Of a stretch of 64,000 nucleotides of DNA, positions 21,291 through 31,437 are shown piece after piece (the first letter of the stretch is position 1; each line of letters begins with the position of its first letter). The position numbers and the translations under genes are program-made. The stretch covers positions 62,001 through 126,000 of the forward strand of contig QNQO01010662.1 of assembly GCA_003290165.1 (NCBI GenBank), given 5' to 3'. The DNA is from Berberis thunbergii (taxonomy: Eukaryota; Streptophyta; Magnoliopsida; Ranunculales; Berberidaceae). Below the pieces are notes generated by a model. That model was not told the origin of the DNA, ran no database searches, and saw nothing but the letters and a program-made list of their open reading frames with translations.

Positions 21291-22747
21291 CCTGTGAGAG
21301 TCTTTGCAAGAGCGCACTCGTGATCCTTTAATCTATGTCCTTCATCAATAATCATGTAGTGCCAGCTAATTTTCTTAAGAAATGCTTTGACTTTTTCCCT
21401 CATTATCAAATCATAGTGGGTGGTCATCACGTACATTGAATTTTCCCTCCCCCGCATACTCCTCCCTCGTTGGTTTCCTTTCATCTTGGCGTCCGTCATA
21501 CAGAACTGCACCAATGCTGCATCCACAAGTATGTTGAATATAACATATACTGACAGCATAATAGGAGATTAAAAATAAAAAAAATAAAACCAAAACCAAA
21601 ACTCACTCTACCTAGGAGCCCAGGTTGCAAATTCATGAACCCAGTTAGGGAGCACATCCTTAGGAGCAACTATTAAGTATGGTCCAGTTACACCTTTGTT
21701 CTCCATGAGATATGCAATCAATGATATGGTTTGAATTGTCTTCCCTAATCCCATCTCATCAACCAAAATGCCATTTAGGTTGTTGTTGAACAAAGAAAGC
21801 ATCCATTGAAGTCCTTCCAGCTGGTAAGGTCTTAGCTCTCCACCTTGAAGCATAGACGGTTGCTCAGTAACCTGTAGAGTTGTCAATGATGGAAGTTAGA
21901 TGTTACCTTATAGTAGCATGTCATAACATTATCATAAAAGCCAGTGATATGACAACTAACTCGATGTCACATGCAAAATCAACCCAAACATGCATATAGG
22001 GCATAAAGGATGAACTGCTGAAGTTATTGGAAGATAAAATTCAAAGAAAATCAACAGAGGTAGAGACTCAAAGTTTACCTTTTCCTAATTTGAGTGAATA
22101 ACAAAATTATATTGCCGTTGTCCTTCAAGTAAATCATTTGTCTTAACATACCTATCCGAATCTAAATCAGTGACATCTACATCTTCTTCTTCTTCTTCTT
22201 CTTCTAGTGGCATATCTGTTGGGCTTTCCCTCTTAGAAGTGGACAACTGAGACAGATCATCAGCTTCTACGTCTTTTAGAGGTTCAACATCATTAGTATG
22301 TTTTGCATCCTTTTGCCTTTGAACAGCAGCTCCCAGACAAACAAGAAGATCATTAGTTTTTCCAAAAAGTGTTGTCAATCTTTCATTCTTGCTCTCCTCA
22401 ACCATTCGCATGTATGCTTCTTGACAATCAGCTTTCAACGCTTAATATAAAAACCGTCAGGGTTTACAATCCTAGACACTATTCTCAAGTCAAGTTTTCA
22501 AATAAGAACTCGTACATCCACTGAGAAAAGTAATGCAAATATTAAAAATCACCTCTTCCTCCAGTTTCTTGCGCTGATTATCATCACCATCCATTGCATA
22601 GGCTTCTCCCATACCATAAAGGACATGTGGACGACGCAATCTACTCATGCCCCAGTCGAACAATTGCTTGTCAGGACATGCACACGTTTCACGTAGCCAG
22701 TACTCTGTGCTCACCTCAGACCGAACCTTGTTTTGTAGCTCTTTAAG
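21291..22747 (-). pseudogene. Captured SNF2 ATPase (CHR12/CHR23, MINUSCULE-type) fragment
   Basis: SNF2 ATPases remodel nucleosomes. Four colinear exons on the minus strand read: 22747-22553 (YWLRETCACPDKQLFDWGM), 22440-22079 (ending with an acidic run and [12 protein letters not shown]), 21871-21612 ([19 protein letters not shown], Walker A region [14 protein letters not shown], then [13 protein letters not shown]) and 21516-21291 ([16 protein letters not shown], then box [12 protein letters not shown]). Borders are GT/AG. It is broken by an in-frame TAG within HSN*EK near the end of the second exon and by a frameshift between GEGKFNV and THYDLIM in the last. The C-terminal helicase lobe is absent. 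Part of the same gene recurs in CACTA element 3. Confidence 0.88.
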
Positions 22748-23774
22748 CTGTTAGCCAAAAAAAAATCACCTCAGAAAATCCCCTTTGTCATGTGTAACTT
22801 AAAAGAAAAACATATTCATGGAGAAACGAGTGTCTAAATTGAAGATAATCATGCTAGTGTTTGCATGCTTACTAAATTAGTAAAACTTCAATTTTCTAGA
22901 AGCAGTATGATAAACACCACCATGTCTATTGCTAATGAGATAGATTTCTTGTACATCATCAGTTTTAGTGAAATATTTTGTTAGTACTCTTATATATGAG
23001 CCAAAAAAAATTTGCCCAAGACGTGACAGGAAAGAGATCTCTCCTGTCACTTTGCCTCCACTTGTCTTGAATATATGTAGATATCAAGACTTCCACATTT
23101 TCAGTTCACCAAGTATACCTCAAGGACAAGACTAAACTATGATTTTGTCAAAAGTTGCTAAACCAGAACGAAATACATTTGTATTCATAGTTTTTCAATA
23201 ATCCAAATGGCCAGTTTGAAACAAAATTAATCTAATGTGTAAAGGATGATAAGTACCGATGGTAGCAATATACATGAACAACATGAGACAGTTCAACACA
23301 TCATCATCTCTGCAACTCACAGCCTCACACCATGTGAGGACATGAAGTAGTAACCAAGGGTTTTGGATTCTTATTAGTATTTGATGAGAATTCAGCTTCC
23401 GTAAATAATCACAGGTGAATAAGAAACTTGTATTACCTCCAAGTCATGAAGCTTTGTCTCAAGTTTCCGTAAATAATCATGCAAAACTAACTAAGCTTGG
23501 GATATAGAAAGTCAATCAAGTAGTGCATGTACTCAAACACACAAGATACAAAAGACAGATTAATATTCAGTAGACCATCCATATGCACCATGCACTAACA
23601 AGAGGTTTGTTAATTAGTCAATTTCATTAGAGGATTATGGAATCTCAACAAAATCTAAGCTCTTAACTACTTGAAGTAAATTAAAACCATAAAAAGAAAA
23701 TTAAAACCTAGCAACACCTATCATAGCAGAACTTGCTTCAGTACATAATGAAAATAGAAAACAGAGTAGCATAT
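22748..23774. other. Spacer between SNF2 and E2/PRT6 fragments
   Basis: Mostly AT-rich. One short exon-like piece near 23435-23470 reads DYLRKLETKLHDLE on the minus strand before a GTAATA donor and could be part of another captured gene. Nothing else was recognised. Confidence 0.4.
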
Positions 23775-24034
23775 CTAAAGCTGATCATTATTAGCAAGGT
23801 CTGGAGGAAGAGACTTCACCAATTGACTATGAGTAGCATCTCCAATTGCTAGCTTATAGACCAATTCTCTTCGCACACTTTCAGCAGTTGAAAGCCCACA
23901 GAAACGTCGTTCTTTGACTATTTGTATGATGAGAGTGAGCATCATCAAGGCTGCAGCCTCTCCATTCAATGGGTCTGATGGATTGGGGTATAGAAGAAGT
24001 TGTGGAAGGAACACTTCAAAGAAATTTGCTAGAT
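23775..24034 (-). pseudogene. Chimeric captured exon: UBE2H-type E2 joined in frame to PRT6 E3 fragment
   Basis: After acceptor TTTCAG at 24035-24037 the frame reads [20 protein letters not shown] and [11 protein letters not shown], the C-terminal core of the UBC4/5/6 (UBE2H) ubiquitin-conjugating family. It continues with no intron into [20 protein letters not shown], then [20 protein letters not shown] and VKSLPPDL, which I recognise as a segment of PRT6, the N-degron recognin E3 ligase. A stop follows DQL, where the family has Gln. The joint falls at LMM|LTL (near 23940). Neither the E2 catalytic Cys region nor the PRT6 UBR box or RING is included, so it is not an active enzyme. Assignments rest on remembered motifs. 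Confidence 0.75.
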
Positions 24035-25045
24035 CTGAAACATATAAAATCCATTGTCAGGAACTGAACATGACCAACGAACTACAGCCCGTGTAAAAAA
24101 AACATATTTAATTCTTTGACGAAAATATAACAATCTTATTCAAAGAAGACAATGATCTAGTTTGTTATTTACCAAACATGGGGCTCAAGGTCAGATTGAT
24201 AACATCCAAACAAACAGAGGCTGACCTGAAATTTGAAACCCAATGAAACATTTTCAGTTATAACATTTCTCCTTACGTAGATAGACAAATCACAACCACT
24301 TGAAATTAACTCAAAACAAAAATCACAGCCACCATACAGAAAGACCATGTTATCATGGACCCAAATGCACAAAACCATTAGATTACAAATGAGGTTCTAG
24401 TATTCTACAAGACTTTAACATACTTTGAAAATACAAGAAATCAATCTAATTGAAAAGTCCATAACTTTGCCCCCACCATTGCCAATTGCACGACAAGGCG
24501 TGGAACATTACCTAATACATTGAAAGGTGTCAAACCAAGATCAATTACAGTATGTTCACCAGCTAATGCATAACATGTTAAATAAATATCTACAAAACCT
24601 AAAACGAACTTTCATCAACTCTAACACTCAAAATATCCACGTTCCTGACAACCCTGACAATGGGCGACTTGAAGTCTCAAACCAACAACTTTTTTACCTA
24701 GACTGCTTTCATTCTAGTCATCATTTCTGAGCAATCATGGAAGAAGCTGATTTTTCGCTCTTTTATATCAATTTTTAACAATTACCAGTCATCAGTTGAG
24801 GGCCAAAGCTATCTAATGGTTATTTCCTTGTGGTAATGACAATGGTAGAAATTCCCTTAATCATCAAATGTTACCTAGTGCAGTGATCATGCAATGCTGA
24901 CACACTGTTTACACAGAACAACTACTGGTAGATAATACATTTGGCAGTGATGAGTACACCATAACTAAGAAATGATAAACTCCTGGGACAAAAATATAAG
25001 CTTCGGACCATTAGAACATGGAAATACATAAAGGTTGATCAGTAC
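24035..25045. other. Spacer within CACTA element 2
   Basis: No exon recognised. Longer frames here have no family resemblance. Confidence 0.4.
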
Positions 25046-25793
25046 CTGGGGGTTTCTCTGACACAAATCCACCTATTTTCTCAATGACACATTTCTCTTT
25101 CTTTGGTTCATGATCCTCAGATATCTGTTTGCCTTTACATTTATTGCATATAACTGCACGAGAATCTCCAACATTGCTCAACCAACTTCTCATTCTCCAC
25201 TATCATTGTTGTAACTGTTGTCGACTCTCCACGGGAAGCAACAACTCTATCCAGAATTTCTTCATCTATTTTCATATATGCCCTCTTGATTTCTTTCTCA
25301 GTATTTGTCCATAGATCGGGCTAGTCATGATACAAATGTGGTGATAACATCAAAACAGTGATCCATTTTAATTTTCAAATATGTTATGAAAAGTTCATGT
25401 ACTGATAGCAAAATAGTTAAACCAAAACCTAGTTAGTGGTGTTAATAAGGAGCCACTTTTTACTTTAAAAACAACAACAACCAAAAAAGGAGGAAAACTT
25501 CAAGCTTCAAGTCAAAAGCAAGTAACTCTTCTAAGATATTGTCAAAAAGATGCCTCTGCAAGTAATCTGCAACAAGACGACATGAATGTCCATCAAAAAT
25601 AGCAACACAACATTCCATAACATGACCTTGTTTCCCTTTGACCAAATGACATCCATGACTTACAAATATGGTTCCAATCTCATCATCGTCATCAATATCT
25701 GAGGTAAATAAATCAGATTCATCGTCGTCTTGTAACAATAGATAGTTAAGTATGTAGGTGCGCTGCAAGCCTATTCGACGTGCATCCTCGCTC
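25046..25793 (-). pseudogene. Captured PP2C protein phosphatase fragment
   Basis: PP2C enzymes are metal-dependent Ser/Thr phosphatases. Upstream exon (25793 to about 25527): an acidic stretch, then HGCHLVKGKQGHVMEC and VAIFDGHSCRLVADYLQRHL. The DGH metal-binding motif is present, but the segment between ME and AIFDGH is shortened. Downstream exon (25320-25046): PDLWTNTEKEI, RGESTTVTTMIVENEKLV, then after a one-base frameshift NVGDSRAVICNK and SEDHEPKKEK...GGFVSEKPPG. The donor of the upstream exon (GAAGAGTTACTT) is also off by one base relative to the expected phase. Substrate and pathway are unknown. It is a non-functional fragment in sense orientation. Confidence 0.82.
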
Positions 25794-26564
25794 CTGCATA
25801 TAAAACAACAGCATCAGCCTGAAGAGTCCGAAATTAGCAAAACAAGTATACAACTCATCAATTTTAGAAATTAGGAAACTCAACTTCACAAGAAAGAATA
25901 ACATTCACTTACATTAGCTGCTTGAACTTTGGAGAATAACAAAGTGGTAAAGCAGAAGACTTAACATGCAATAATAAATTGGAAGCCAACTCAAACAAGA
26001 TGGATTTATATAGACCAAGGAGGATATGTGATATGCCCACGCACATGGAAACTTCCTTCCTTCACATATCACAACAACTTCCTTGCACTACAACCACACT
26101 TTCTACACTTTCCACGTCAAGATATAAGCTGATTAATTCTTGCAAATCAGTATTGCAAGTTCTTCCAAATAATGAAATCATTGAATACTAATGGTCACCA
26201 AGCAAATAAAAGTCAATGAAATAGCCTACAATGTTCAGTAATTGCACCCACAACTAGACCTTTTTTCATATAGTTCTAATCAAACCTATGTGATATTATA
26301 ACTTGTAATATATCAATACATGGTAATACAAGTCAGCAAATGCAAAATGGAGTTTGCAACATAAGGAATTATGTTTCTCTGTCATATTTTGAGAATTGGT
26401 TGTATAAGAATGCAAATACGTTATCTTTTAGCATAAAAAGACTACTAAAGATCAAACTTAACAGTAATATTTCAGTAAAACAGAAAACATAGTTTAAGAG
26501 CCACAAGCAAAAGACCCAATTTAAACTTTCTCCCTAATCGATTGAGATTCAAAGTAAAACCTAC
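25794..26564. other. Spacer, likely first intron of the element 2 transcript
   Basis: AT-rich and without domains. It lies between the candidate first exon at 26565 and the first captured exon (PP2C). Confidence 0.35.
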
Positions 26565-26860
26565 AATGGGGGTGTAAAACCAGGCTTCATCATCAACAAT
26601 CTTCTTTGGGAGCGGAGAAATTGATCCATTCAGAGAAATCTTCTTCTTCTCCTCTTCAGAAATCGAGCTGGAGAAAAGAAGAAAGTGAGTTCTAGGGTTT
26701 GCTTTGCTGAAAGAAGAAAAAAATAAGAAGAGATCTAAAAAAGAAGAAGGAGATCTTACCTTATCTTCTTCTTCTTCTTCTTCTATCATCCTCTCCTTCT
26801 TTTCTCCTTCTTCCCTACTTCAAGAGTCTGTTTCGTCCCTGCTTCTTCTTCCCTGCTTCT
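26565..26860 (-). promoter_or_regulatory. Candidate 5' leader and first exon of the CACTA element 2 transcript
   Basis: On the minus strand, a CT-rich stretch (CTTCTTCTT runs, AAACCCTAGAAC) typical of plant 5' leaders precedes an ATG at 26629. A short frame (MDQFLRSQRRLLMMKPGFTP) runs to a GTAGGT donor after 26565. It lies at the end from which all captured fragments would be transcribed in sense. No promoter element is certain. It could itself be a captured gene 5' end. Confidence 0.35.
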
Positions 26861-26939
26861 GCTTCTTTCGTCCTCTCCTTCTTTAGTCCTTCTTCTTCCC
26901 TTGTGAGAATTTGTTTTTCAACAATTTTTTTCGCCAAAG

Positions 26940-27375
26940 CGCGAAAGTGAAATTTTTTTTAGCTACGGTTTTCAACCGTTGGCAGTTTTAGCCACGGTTA
27001 TAAACCGTTGCAACCTTTTGGTGTATTGTTTTTAGCCACGGTTTTAAACCGTTGGTCATTATAGCCACGATTTTTAGCCGTGGCAATTAAACCAACGGTT
27101 TAGAGCCGTGGCCACTTCTCCACACTTCTACGTGCAGTTTAGCAACGGTTTTAGGCCATTGTGCACTATAGCCACGGTTTTTAACCGTGGCAAACACACC
27201 AACGGTTTAGAACCGTGGCAAACACACCAACGGTTTAGAACCGTGGCCAAGCCTTTTTTAGCCATGGTTTTAAGCCGTTGGTCACTATAGCCACGGTTTT
27301 TAGTCGTGGCAAATAAACCAACGGTTTAGGGCCGTGGCCACCTCCGTGTAGCTAAATAGGCCTTTTGGTGTAGTG
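26940..27375 (-). repeat. 5' terminal and subterminal array of CACTA element 2
   Basis: Repeated TAGCCACGGTTTTAAACCG and ACCAACGGTTTAGAACCGTGG units occupy about 26960-27340, in both orientations, followed by GGCCTTTTGGTGTAGTG at the terminus. Confidence 0.85.
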
Positions 27376-27465
27376 TACACTCTATTATTTGAGTTTCACC
27401 TAACTAGTTTGTCTTTTTGAATCTAGGCCTTGGAATTTCATTTGGCTAGGTTAGGTTTCTGCTAG

Positions 27466-28663
27466 GTATACTCCTCAATGGATTGGCTTTAAGCCCATTC
27501 CTCTTAATAATTTTAACACTTCCTCTTTTGGTGTACCCTTTGTAAGTTGATCTGCAATATTCTCCTTTGACTTCACATAATCAATGGAACTGGTCCCAGT
27601 TTTGAGCAATTGTTTTATAGTCAATAGAAATTATCTTATGAACAACGTTTCTTCACCATTGATAAGAGTGTAGGTGAAAAACATATTTCGTTTTCCACAT
27701 ATGTGCCTTGTTGCACTAGTGTCAACCCACCAATCCTTACAATTTCTCATCATATTGACTTCAGAAACAACACCAACAAAGTCTTCAGCAATATTTGTTT
27801 GGGTTTTATTACTTTTAGTAAGATTCTCCTTCTTGTAGCGCCAGTCTTGTGCCTTGTGTCCAGACTTTCTACATACCCAACATGCACCTTTAATTTGTTT
27901 CAAATTCTTCCCTTTTGGAGCAAGTGCATGTGAGTGTTGACGTTTTCCATCATACTTCTTGTTTATCTTTTTCTAAATGTTGTACTTAGGCTGGACTTGT
28001 TTCCATCTTCAACAACATTGGCTTTGGCGTCAATATCAGAACCATTCATTCCGTCACTTTTGAGGTGATCTTCTTGAACCTTTAATTTGAGAACCAAATC
28101 CTCCATTGTCACATCAATCTTCTTATGTTTGAGATGAATCTTGAAATCATTCCAAGATGGAGGCAACTTCTCAATGACAACCCTGACTGAAAGTTGGTGT
28201 GGCAATTCCATTCCTTCTGCAACAAGTTCTAGGATCATAATTTGAAGATCCTCCACTTGGTTCACAACAGTCATCGAGTCTATCATTTGGCACTTTAAGA
28301 ATTTCTCAATGATAAACTTCTTTGAACCAACATCTTTAATTTTTTATTTATTCTCCAGGGATTCCCAGAGTTCTTTTGCTGTTTTGTATGATCTATACAC
28401 ATCATACAATGTATCATCAAGACTGTTTAGGATATAGTTCATGCATAAAAACTCACTATGTTTTCATGCATCAATTGCATTAAACTGATCTGCGGAAATG
28501 TCATCTCCTTCAGTAACAAGAACATTTTCCTTGATAATATGAGCAAATTTCAGGGTTGTTAGATAGAACAACTTCTTCTGTTGCAAGCGTTTGAAATCCT
28601 TACCCTTGAACTTGTCTGGTTTCTCAGCATGGGGTTTGACGTCATTCACTGATTGTTCCATAA
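27466..28663 (-). pseudogene. Copia A gag-protease joined to RNase H tail
   Basis: The gag start is at 28663 (MEQSVNDVKPHAEKPDKFKG). It continues near 28286-27963 (SWNDFKIHLKHKK) and has a zinc knuckle CWVCRKSGHKAQDW in which the last Cys is Trp. Protease follows at WWVDTSATRHICG, with DTS in place of the usual DSG/DTG. At about 27615 the sequence jumps to SIDYVKSKENIADQLTKG and RGMGLKP, the end of RNase H. Integrase and reverse transcriptase are therefore deleted. Several frameshifts and stops are present. The product would have been the retrotransposon capsid and protease. Confidence 0.8.
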
Positions 28664-28676
28664 CTCTGTCTATAGA

Positions 28677-29258
28677 TAGTTGGAGAACAATCAGAACAAT
28701 GTATAAATTTATTTGAAATAAATAATGTAACAATACAAATACTATTTGTATTATAAATTGATTACAACGAAATAAAATAAAATAAAATAAATAAATCTAC
28801 TAACTTGTATTGCAGATAGAGGCTTCCTAAATCACTATCTTGAATTGGCGGAATTGGTACGTCTTTATTTGTAGATAGAGGCTAGCGGATACACTATATC
28901 CTATAGACAGAATTCGCCCCTACTCGGTGTTATAGTTCGTTAGGAGTCTGACTACCATGATTCAACTATCTAATACCAAGGGTGTTGTTTTAGCAAATCT
29001 ACCGAATGGAATCTATCTCAGAAGTGAAGGAATAATGAATAACTCTGGAAAAAATTAACGTGTTGAAGAACTCATTTTTCTCTTCAATATATAGAGAACA
29101 AAACGGTTTGTTTGTTGAATTGAAATGGTGTGTTGATCAGACACATCATTTCTTAATTCTAGGGCTTGTAATCAACAAAGTCCAAAAGACACATTCTTTC
29201 TTAATTCAGACACATAATTTCTCTTCAATATTTGTTATTTGCTATACAAACTCCAACA
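28677..29258 (-). repeat. 5' LTR of copia A
   Basis: This uninterrupted 582-bp copy matches the split LTR at 10479-10695 plus 16465-16813. The outer end reads CTCCAACA. The inner end has AGTTGGAG where TGTTGGAG is expected, a point change. Confidence 0.85.
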
Positions 29259-29334
29259 TTAACCGAAGTCGAGATCAGCTGGTCAGTGGAGCAAAAGTAC
29301 TCCATAAGCTAACTTTTCGACACATCATTTATTT

Positions 29335-29448
29335 ACTTTATTTTTATTTTTATTTTTTCTACCCTTAACCCTCCCCACCCCATGCCTCCGGACGGGTTCG
29401 AATTCGTGTCGTGTGATTCCATTTGCCACACATCTATCAACTCAGCTG
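29335..29448 (-). mobile_element. tRNA-derived SINE with 16-bp target duplication
   Basis: Read on the minus strand it begins CAGCTGAGTTGATAGATG (A-box-like), contains ATTCGAACCCG (B-box-like) about 45 bases on, and ends in an A-rich tail (AAAATAAAAATAAAAATAAA). It is flanked by GACACATCATTTATTT (29319-29334) and GACGCATCATTTATTT (29449-29464), one mismatch in 16. The short length suggests a compact plant SINE. Confidence 0.75.
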
Positions 29449-29464
29449 GACGCATCATTTATTT

Positions 29465-30872
29465 TAACTCAAGCCAAACAAACCAAGACGTAAATGCAAT
29501 TAATATGGCCATTTTAATTAAAATTTAAAAACAATTAGTAAGATTCTTATTTTAAATTGAAAAATTAAATTGTTTTCATCCAAAATTCTAAGGAAAAAGT
29601 ACACCACCTATACTCCAAACCCTATAAATGAGTTTCTCAACTTTTTTCCTACTTGATTGTAGTCTTGCTGTGCTTTCACTCTTTGATATGTTCAATTCTG
29701 AACAAATGAGATCGATGCAAGAATGTCAAGGCAATGCTCATTCTTTGTAAAGTATATATGGTGTAGAACTCGGGCTGTGTTTCAATATAAAGCTACCGCC
29801 TTCCAGGAATGTAGGTAGTTTGATCAGAAGATACAATCATCATATGCTGGAGCAGGTCTGATGGCAATAGAACAACTAGTTAGTGACTGTGATTAGTTGC
29901 TGAATTTTGCCATATTCTTAAACCTTATAAATGCTACCGAAGCTGCTTGACTCCCTATATTCTCAACCTAATTTCTTGCATTGCCCTTTCACTTGGGTTT
30001 ACTATCTGATTATGCTAACTCTTTAGTGATCAGATCCACGCTGTGGAGTTTTCAGGACTGGCTTGGCATTAGGCACTAGACCCAAACCAACATTCAACCT
30101 GAAGAGTTGTTGCATTGAATACCATGATGCTTGCATAGGTTGAAAGCAACTAGCAGTTATATTGTTGTGTTGGGTATGTCTAGCGAGAATGACACTGTCA
30201 GATGTTCAGAATGATTTTCTGGGTCTCCATGCTAAATCGTTCTATTGGTACAAACAAATACCAAACGAACACCGTAGTCATCTCAACTCAAATTATTTCC
30301 AATAGCTTATGCCTGGAAACTCCTGTCAGTCCATCTCAGTTCTCTCTATTTTCTTCTGATGGAGAACTAGTAGTTGTGACTTAGCAATTAGCATATAGAA
30401 TTTTTTATTCATATTTATTTGTTTGTTTTTGATATTTATTTATCAACTTTCCGATAAAGTAGTTATGATATCCATTTTTGAATTTAGATTTCAATCTGTT
30501 AGGATTGTCAGTTGCTGGCTAATATATCCCTTCGTTGTGAGCTTGACAAAAGAACTCTGTGTTATGAAACAGCAAACAGATGGTTCGTTTGTTCATACAA
30601 AAGTGAAAAATATTACTCATCGTAAGAAAAATGCAAAAAAGATACATGATACACCTAGTAAGCTTCAATTACGTAAACAAACTGACTGACTTATGTGATG
30701 TTATCAATGATGTAAATTGTCTCCATTCATAATGACTCAGTGCCAGTAAACGAAGTTATTTTGACTGTTCCAAAGTTATTTCAACTCTAATGGCATGTTT
30801 TATATGCCACTGTTTTAGTAAAGACATGTATAAGAAGGAGGTAGTCTCTATACAATTACTCATTCCTTAAAG
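29465..30872. other. Upstream region of malectin-like copy 1
   Basis: No gene. From about 29930 the sequence is a diverged duplicate of 37975-39089 (shared GACTCCCTATATTCT, GATTATGCTAACT, GCACTAGACCCA-like blocks), so the tandem duplication included the 5' flank. A TATAAG motif lies at 30829-30834, 39 bp before the ATG. Confidence 0.6.
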
Positions 30873-31134
30873 ATGGAAAAACTGCTTGCACTAATCTGGC
30901 TGGGTTTCATGACTTTGCTTGGTCACGGAGAAATTCAAACTGGTAAACTTATCGATTTGTATGTTTTCTATATATATCCAAATTTGGCTTAAATTTAAAC
31001 CATGTATAAATTTAATAAAGATGTATGTACTAACTCTCAGCAAATTCTAGGAATGACGTTCAAAAATGGATTTTCAGTTGGAAATACAAGGTTAATTTCC
31101 TACAACTCTGATTTTATTTTATTTATTTGATCCC

Positions 31135-31353
31135 TGTTAAACATACAAATCAGTTTGTTACTTAGTTTTGTCATTTAGTTAGTTTGTTAGATAATCTGTT
31201 CATAGCTGTCAATCTGTTTTGACTGACTTCTGTTTCTAGCTTCTGTTTGACAAGCTTCTCTGCTGTCTAGATATCTATATATATAGCAAATGTAAATTGA
31301 CAATCAATGATGAAATAGAATTCATTTTTAGTATTTCTTTCAGAGTTTCAACA
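31135..31353 (+). repeat. Left LTR of copia B
   Basis: 219 bp. Four of the five substitutions from the right LTR are C-to-T type changes and a fifth is T/A, consistent with deamination of methylated cytosines in a silenced element. Confidence 0.92.
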
Positions 31354-31437
31354 TGGTATCAGAGCACCATTATAGCTCTTCATCTTCTCGTCTCTGTCAC
31401 TTCTAAAAAAAATTTCTCTGCTTCATCAGCATTGATA

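Larger units (their letters stand above)
17284..27375 (-). mobile_element. Complete CACTA element 2, carrying at least seven captured gene fragments
   Basis: Both termini are present: CACTACACCAAAA at 17284, and its exact inverse TTTTGGTGTAGTG ending at 27375. They are flanked by the 3-bp duplication TAC (17281-17283 and 27376-27378), the CACTA hallmark. Length is 10,092 bp. Subterminal arrays of ACGGTTTTAAACCGT-like units occur at both ends. Inside, on the minus strand, are fragments of PP2C, an E2/PRT6 chimera, a SNF2 ATPase, a TGA factor, SOSEKI and a receptor-like kinase. No transposase was recognised, so it is non-autonomous. The shared 3' block at 17685-17830 shows that the element's 3' end is on the left. 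Confidence 0.92.
10479..29258 (-). mobile_element. Ty1/copia element A, minus strand, split by two nested elements
   Basis: The LTRs begin TGTTGGAG and end CTCCAACA (CTCTAACA in the left copy). The left (3') LTR is in two pieces, 10479-10695 and 16465-16813. The right (5') LTR is 28677-29258. Flanks TTAAA (10474-10478) and TTAAC (29259-29263) match at four of five bases. Read on the minus strand, gag and protease follow the 5' LTR, then the frame jumps to the last part of RNase H, so integrase and reverse transcriptase are deleted. The element is interrupted by a gypsy-derived element (10696-16464) and by CACTA element 2 (17284-27375). It is an old non-autonomous copy. Confidence 0.85.

Noticed and set aside
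21291..22747. A functional SNF2 remodeller gene at this locus
   Set aside because: There is an in-frame stop, a frameshift, no second helicase lobe, and it lies wholly between CACTA termini.
24169..24730. Possible further captured exons in frames of 60-70 codons
   Set aside because: No family resemblance and no convincing splice borders.
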